The notes beneath the pieces are model-generated. The model worked only from the letters and a program-made list of their open reading frames with translations, did not search any database and had not been told where the DNA came from. Below, piece by piece: positions 59,634 through 64,000 of a DNA stretch of 64,000 bases (positions are counted from its first letter, which is position 1; the number at the start of each line of letters is the position of its first letter). The position numbers were made by a program, and so were the translations under genes. The stretch is from Flexivirga aerilata (GTDB lineage: Bacteria; Actinomycetota; Actinomycetes; Actinomycetales; Dermatophilaceae): NCBI RefSeq assembly GCF_013002715.1, contig NZ_JABENB010000001.1:620001-684000 (forward strand), read 5' to 3'.

Positions 59634-61202
59634 ATGTCCGTTTTCCGAGCTCGCCCGGTAGTCTCCGCGATCGCCATCACCGGACTCGTCGCGGCGTGCT
59701 CGACGGGAAGCGGCAGCGACACCGGCAAAACCGGCCCGGTCAAGCAGGGCGGAACCCTGCGGTACGCGCTGTTCTACGCACCGTCCTGCCTGGACCCCCA
59801 ACAGGCCGGTGAGGGCCCGGACCTGGGAGTACTGGAGTCGTTGACCGCCCAGCATCCAGAGACCGGGGCGGTCGTGGGCTCGCTCGCGACGAAGTGGACG
59901 GTCGACGCGAAAGCGACCACGTTCACCTTCCAACTGCGGCCGGGGGTTACGTTCAGTGACGGAACGGCGCTGACCGCCTCCGTCGTCAAGCAGAACTTCG
60001 ACACCATCCGCAAACTCGGCTCGACTGCCAGTCACGGTGGGGCATACCTGGCGGCACTGAAGTCGGTCGACACTCCGGGCCCCCGCACCGTCGTCATCCG
60101 GTTCACCGAGCCCAATGCGCAGTTCCTGCAGGCCACATCGTCGTCGGCGCTGGCGATACAGAGCCCGGCATCACTGCGGCGTTCCGCGGGTGAGCGTTGT
60201 GGCGGCAAAGTCATCGGGACCGGGCCGTTCGTGGTGGACTCCTACCAGCCCAACCAGCGGATCGTGGTACGCAAACGGCCCGCATACAACTGGGCACCGG
60301 CCTTCACGGCCCACCGTGGCCCTGCTCGGCTGGACAAGATCGAAGCCACGATCGTCACGAACGACACCACCCGCACCGGCAGTCTGCTGTCGAAACAGTT
60401 CGATGTCGTCAGCAAGGTCACGCCGCAGGACGAGCCACGAGTGAGCTCCGCCGGTTACGTGATCCGCAGCCGCACCGACCCCGGCGTGGTGCTCAGCCTA
60501 TGGCCCAACGAGAAGCGGCCTGTCCTGCGCGACCCGGCGGTTCGGGTGGCGATCTCCAAGGCCATCGATCGCAAGCAACTCGTTGACACGCTCTACACCG
60601 AGCACTACAAGCCGGCCACCAGTGTGTTGTCGTCGACAACTCCCGGGTACGTCGATCTGTCCGCCGCGCTGCGATACGACCCCCAGGGCGCGATGCGGGA
60701 TCTGGACGCGGCCGGTTGGAAGCCAGGCCCGGACGGCATTCGGCGCAAGGATGGTCGGCCGTTGACCGTTGATGTGATCTTCGGCCTCCCGCAGGGCCTG
60801 GAACTGGTGCAGCAGCAACTGAAGAAGGTCGGGATCGGGCTCACCCTCCGGCAACTGTCGATCTCCGAACTGCAGGCCCAGTTCGCGTCCGGCAACTACG
60901 ACTTCTTCCTCGGCAACTCCACCCGCGCGGACCCCGACATACTGCGGACCTTGTTTGGTGGATTCACCCTCAGCGGCGCCGACGCGACGTCGCTGCGCCA
61001 GCAGCTGCGTACCCAGGCGGCCACCCTGGAGAAGGCCCCCCGCCAGCGAGCGGTGACCGCTGCGCAACGGGGACTGGTCGACCAGGCGCACGACATCCCG
61101 ATCACCGAACTGGCGGAAGTCGTCGGCGCGTCGCCCTCAGTGCACGGTCTGGCCTTCGACGCGGACGCGTCGTTGTCCTTCTATGACGCCTGGCTGTCGT
61201 GA
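59634..61202 (+). CDS. second ABC family-5 substrate-binding lipoprotein
   Basis: A 522-residue SBP_bac_5 lipoprotein. The signal VVSAIAITGLVAA ends at Cys22. LDPQQAGEGPDLGVLESLTA, then LRPGVTFSDGTALTASVVKQ and VRVAISKAIDRKQLVDTLYT identify the family. It is only distantly like the binding protein at 40001. ATG 59634 is chosen by the signal peptide, while the frame is open further upstream. It begins a coupled importer operon that follows the TetR gene by 70 bp. The substrate is unknown. Closeness to the PKS could be incidental. Confidence 0.93.
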   Translation: MSVFRARPVVSAIAITGLVAACSTGSGSDTGKTGPVKQGGTLRYALFYAPSCLDPQQAGEGPDLGVLESLTAQHPETGAVVGSLATKWTVDAKATTFTFQLRPGVTFSDGTALTASVVKQNFDTIRKLGSTASHGGAYLAALKSVDTPGPRTVVIRFTEPNAQFLQATSSSALAIQSPASLRRSAGERCGGKVIGTGPFVVDSYQPNQRIVVRKRPAYNWAPAFTAHRGPARLDKIEATIVTNDTTRTGSLLSKQFDVVSKVTPQDEPRVSSAGYVIRSRTDPGVVLSLWPNEKRPVLRDPAVRVAISKAIDRKQLVDTLYTEHYKPATSVLSSTTPGYVDLSAALRYDPQGAMRDLDAAGWKPGPDGIRRKDGRPLTVDVIFGLPQGLELVQQQLKKVGIGLTLRQLSISELQAQFASGNYDFFLGNSTRADPDILRTLFGGFTLSGADATSLRQQLRTQAATLEKAPRQRAVTAAQRGLVDQAHDIPITELAEVVGASPSVHGLAFDADASLSFYDAWLS

Positions 61203-62212
61203 CGACGTTGCCGGACACCAGGACCGCGCGCGCGTCGGCCGCCGCCCGGTCACGGCTTGCGGCGATCGCGCGTCGCGTCGCGCAGGTGCTTTTCGTGTTG
61301 TGGGGCGCCTTCACCGGCGCCTTCCTCGCGCTTTACCGGATGCCGAGCGACCCGGTGACGCTGATGCTCGCGCAGCGCTCGGGGGGCAGCACCGTCGTCG
61401 ATCCGGAGCAGGCCGCACAGCTGCGTGCCGAATACGGTTTCGACCAGCCCGTATGGCGGCAGTACCTCGGACTGCTCGGACGCGCGCTGCACGGCGACCT
61501 GGGCCGGTCGGTCCAGACCGGCGAGCCGGTGATCGGGCTGATCGGACAGGCGCTGCCGCAGACGGTGGAGATCGCGGTGTTCGCGCTCATCGTCGCCGTC
61601 CCACTCGGCGTGGCGCTGCCCGTCCTCAGCGCGCTGACCGGCAACTCACTGTTGCGCGGACTGTTGGACAGCATCCCGGCGTTCGGGGTCGCCATGCCGT
61701 CCTTCTGGGTCGGCATCTTGCTGTTGCAGTTGTTCTCCTTCCACTGGGCGGTGTTCCCCTCCACCGGCAATCAGGGCTTTGCCGCGTTGGTGCTGCCCTC
61801 GCTGACCCTGGCAGTGCCGACCGCAGCGGTGCTCGCGCAGATCGTCGGACGCGGGATCCGGGAGAACCTGCGGCGTAATTACGTGGAGCTGGTCCGCGCC
61901 AAGGGTGCGGGTCGCGTCCGGGTGGTGCTGCGTCATCTGTTGCGCAACGCAAGCCTGCCCGCTCTCACCGTCACCGGTCTGCTGGTGGCAAATCTCCTGG
62001 GCGGCGCAGTGGTGGTGGAGACGGTGTTCGCGCGCGCAGGGCTCGGGCAGCTGACGGTCACGGCGGTGACCAACGAGGATCTACCGGTCATCCTCGGCTT
62101 GGTGGTGCTGTCGGCAGCGGTTTACGCAGCCGTGAGTCTGCTTCTCGAGGTGGTCTACCCACTGGTTGATCCTCGCGCGGCGGGGGCGCGGCGGGCAGCG
62201 GGTCGGGCATGA
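61199..62212 (+). CDS. DppB-type ABC permease (second system)
   Basis: A 337-residue permease with six helices and the family's GFDQPVWRQYLGLLGRALHG segment. The coupling loop is NYVELVRAKGAGRVRVVLRH, and FARAGLGQLTVTAVTNEDLP follows. GTG 61199 overlaps the binding-protein stop by 4 bp, and its own stop overlaps the next permease by 4 bp. Confidence 0.94.
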   Translation: MTTLPDTRTARASAAARSRLAAIARRVAQVLFVLWGAFTGAFLALYRMPSDPVTLMLAQRSGGSTVVDPEQAAQLRAEYGFDQPVWRQYLGLLGRALHGDLGRSVQTGEPVIGLIGQALPQTVEIAVFALIVAVPLGVALPVLSALTGNSLLRGLLDSIPAFGVAMPSFWVGILLLQLFSFHWAVFPSTGNQGFAALVLPSLTLAVPTAAVLAQIVGRGIRENLRRNYVELVRAKGAGRVRVVLRHLLRNASLPALTVTGLLVANLLGGAVVVETVFARAGLGQLTVTAVTNEDLPVILGLVVLSAAVYAAVSLLLEVVYPLVDPRAAGARRAAGRA

Positions 62213-63066
62213 CGGCCGCGGATCTGCTCACTCGTGCCGACCGCGGCCGCCCCCGTCCGGCGGTGGCCTGGACGGTGCGGTTCCGACGCCCCGGCGTGCT
62301 CGTCGCGCTTGCGATCCTGTTGATCGCCGTGGCCTGCGCGTTGGTCCCGTCCTGGTTCACGACGGCCGACCCGATCAACGGTTCGCCGGCAGACCGCCTG
62401 CAACCGCCGGGAGCGGCGCACCCGTTCGGCACCGACTATCTCGGCCGGGACCAGCTCTCCCGCGTGGTGCACGGCGCCCGTCTGTCCCTGGAGGCGACCG
62501 GGGCCGCGGTCCTCATCGCGGCCGTCGCAGGCGGCCTCATCGGTGTCGTCGCGGGTTATGTCGGCGGTCTGCTGGACTCGCTGCTGATGCGGCTGATGGA
62601 CGTGCTGCTCGCGATCCCCGGCCTGCTTCTCGCCCTCGCCGTCGTGTCGGCGATCGGGTTCGGCGTGGTGAACGTCGCCGTGGCCGTCGGAGTAGTCAGC
62701 GTGGCCGGGTACGCACGGCTGGTGCGATCGCAGGTGCTCGTGGTTCGCGAAGCGGGTTATGTCACTGCTGCCCGAGGCAGCGGTGCGCGTACGGGGCGCA
62801 TCCTGCTCACCCATGTGCTGCCGAACTCGACCGGACCGCTGATCGCCCTCGCCACAGTCGACATCGGGGCGGTCCTACTCACCGTGTCTGCACTGAGCTT
62901 CCTCGGCTTCGGCGCCGCACCACCGACCCCTGAATGGGGTGCGCTGGTTGCCTCCGGACAGCAGTACCTCTACGCCGCATGGTGGCTGACGACCTTCCCG
63001 GGATTGGCCATCGCCGCCGTCGTGGTCTCGGCGAACCGGGTCGCCCGCGCACTGGAGGGGCGATGA
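62209..63066 (+). CDS. DppC-type ABC permease (second system)
   Basis: A 285-residue permease. PFGTDYLGRDQLSRVVHGAR is the family signature after helix 1, the coupling loop is ARGSGARTGRILLTHVLPNS, and LSFLGFGAAPPTPEWGALVA is conserved. ATG 62209 overlaps the DppB stop. Here permease and ATPase are separate genes, unlike the fused arrangement of the first system. Confidence 0.95.
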   Translation: MTAADLLTRADRGRPRPAVAWTVRFRRPGVLVALAILLIAVACALVPSWFTTADPINGSPADRLQPPGAAHPFGTDYLGRDQLSRVVHGARLSLEATGAAVLIAAVAGGLIGVVAGYVGGLLDSLLMRLMDVLLAIPGLLLALAVVSAIGFGVVNVAVAVGVVSVAGYARLVRSQVLVVREAGYVTAARGSGARTGRILLTHVLPNSTGPLIALATVDIGAVLLTVSALSFLGFGAAPPTPEWGALVASGQQYLYAAWWLTTFPGLAIAAVVVSANRVARALEGR

Positions 63067-64000
63067 TGGGCGCCCTGCTCGAGGTGGACGGGTTACGCGT
63101 GAGCTACCGGAGCCGATCGGCAGAGACCGCGGCGCTGCGCGGTGCGAGTCTGACGGTCGATCGCGGCGAAGTGGTAGCCCTGGTCGGCGAATCCGGTTCG
63201 GGTAAGAGCACCCTCGCCCACGCCATACTGCGACTGCTCCCGCCAGGGGGCGTCGTGCTCGCAGGCCGTGTCGACTTCGAGGGTGAGGACGTCCTCGCCC
63301 TCGACCGGAAGCGGTTGGGGCGCCTGCTGGGCAGGGGTATGGCGCTGGTCCCGCAGGACGCGGCGACGTTTCTCGACCCGACCAAGCGCATCGGTTGGCA
63401 GGTGGCAGAGGTGCGCCGGGTCCACGGTCTGGCCGATCGACGCACGGCGGCGGTCGAGGCGGTCCGGCTGCTGGCGACCGCCGGATTGCCAGACCCCGAA
63501 GTGGTCGCCCACCGATACCCGCACGAACTGTCCGGCGGCATGCGTCAACGGGTGCTGATCGCCGTCGCGCTTGCTGGGGAACCGTCGTTGATTATCGCCG
63601 ACGAGCCAACCAGCTCGCTCGACGTCACGGTGCAAAAGGAGGTGCTGGACCACCTGCAATCGCTCGTGCAGCAGTTGGACATCGCGCTGCTGCTGGTCAC
63701 TCACGACCTCGAAGTGGCTGCCGAGCGCGCCGACCGCGTCGTGGTGATGCATGCCGGAGAGGTGGTCGAGACCGGCACCGCGAGCGACCTCCTGGCAGCT
63801 CCCGCGGAGCCCTACACGCGGGAGCTGGTGGCGGCCGTGCCTCGTTTGACCGACCCACCTCTCGTTTCCCCGGCCGCTGCGGACGACCGGGTGCCCGCGC
63901 TCCGGTTGGCGTCGGTGTCCCGCAGCTATTCGTCACCCGGGCGGGGCACGCACCGGGCGGTCGCCGATGTCGATCTCGCCGTTCCATCCGGGCGGTCCGT
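63063..64000 (+). CDS. dual-domain Dpp-type ATPase, truncated by window end
   Basis: ATG 63063 overlaps the permease stop by four bases and the frame is open to the end of the window. The first ATPase domain is complete: Walker A VALVGESGSGKSTLAHAILR, Q-loop LVPQDAATFLDPTKRI, signature ELSGGMRQRVLIAVALAGEP, Walker B LIIADEPTSSLD, and VTHDLEVAAERADRVVVMHA. After a linker (PRLTDPPLVSPAAADD) a second ATPase domain starts (LRLASVSRSYSSPGRGTHRA), so this is a DppD-DppF fusion. The rest lies beyond the edge. Confidence 0.93.
   Translation, partial: MMGALLEVDGLRVSYRSRSAETAALRGASLTVDRGEVVALVGESGSGKSTLAHAILRLLPPGGVVLAGRVDFEGEDVLALDRKRLGRLLGRGMALVPQDAATFLDPTKRIGWQVAEVRRVHGLADRRTAAVEAVRLLATAGLPDPEVVAHRYPHELSGGMRQRVLIAVALAGEPSLIIADEPTSSLDVTVQKEVLDHLQSLVQQLDIALLLVTHDLEVAAERADRVVVMHAGEVVETGTASDLLAAPAEPYTRELVAAVPRLTDPPLVSPAAADDRVPALRLASVSRSYSSPGRGTHRAVADVDLAVPSGRS

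Noticed and set aside
1..64000. tRNA, rRNA, riboswitch, insertion sequence, integrase or phage genes
   Set aside because: None was recognised on either strand; absence judged by reading, not by a covariance or profile search.

Overview
The window is about 70% G+C and consists of actinobacterial chromosome. A fused CydDC, PaaZ, MpaB/DUF2236, a DUF222-HNH (13E12-type) protein, SARP and IdeR boxes, frequent GTG starts and 4-bp ATGA/GTGA stop-start overlaps all point to a high-GC Actinomycetota. Micrococcales near Dermacoccaceae/Intrasporangiaceae is my best guess from gene content, not a proven placement. I see no rRNA, tRNA, CRISPR array, insertion sequence or prophage.

Region by region. 1-10 kb: an anti-sigma-like ATPase, a glycerophosphodiesterase, a MerR-aldo/keto reductase operon with a textbook 19-bp-spacer MerR promoter, a MurE-like ligase, a photolyase, a TetR regulator and a large membrane-spanning protein with its signal-anchor in the middle. 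9.3-16.6 kb: an M56 protease facing a cydA-cydB-cydDC-blaI operon. 16.7-19.2 kb: pirin, MarR, pirin. 19.15-19.52 kb: a block of interspersed repeats. 19.5-31 kb: housekeeping and accessory genes (AKR, methyltransferase, HNH, frameshifted MpaB, P450, copper-associated lipoprotein, MFS, LapA, NAD-binding protein, CPBP protease). 30.2-34.2 kb: an iron-siderophore ABC importer behind an IdeR/DtxR box. 34-40 kb: PaaZ, a frameshifted NamZ-like protein, two small proteins and a CocE-type hydrolase.

40-50.3 kb is a coupled catabolic operon: a family-5 binding protein, two permease genes (one fused to an ATPase), a second ATPase, two HSL-type esterases and a LacI regulator. The divergent CocE hydrolase stands on the other side of a perfect 14-bp palindrome, and a Tat-exported, apparently frameshifted bicovalent-flavin oxidase lies downstream. 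50.5-59.6 kb is a compact type II polyketide synthase locus: SARP activator, ACP, KS-beta, KS-alpha, acyltransferase, a Ser/His KSIII-like protein of the DpsC kind, a phosphopantetheinyl transferase, an acyl-CoA carboxylase beta subunit and a TetR regulator. It has no ketoreductase, aromatase, cyclase or tailoring enzyme. 59.6-64 kb starts a second peptide-type ABC importer that runs off the end.

The two strongest observations are (1) the cytochrome bd operon ends in a BlaI repressor gene while its cydA leader carries four alternating TACTAC/GTAGTA half-sites of the kind BlaI/MecI proteins bind, and (2) the stripped-down type II PKS with a complete starter-priming and precursor-supply set but no reducing or cyclising enzymes. 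Three genes (24.2, 37.2 and 48.8 kb) each look broken by one small indel. They may be pseudogenes or residual assembly errors.
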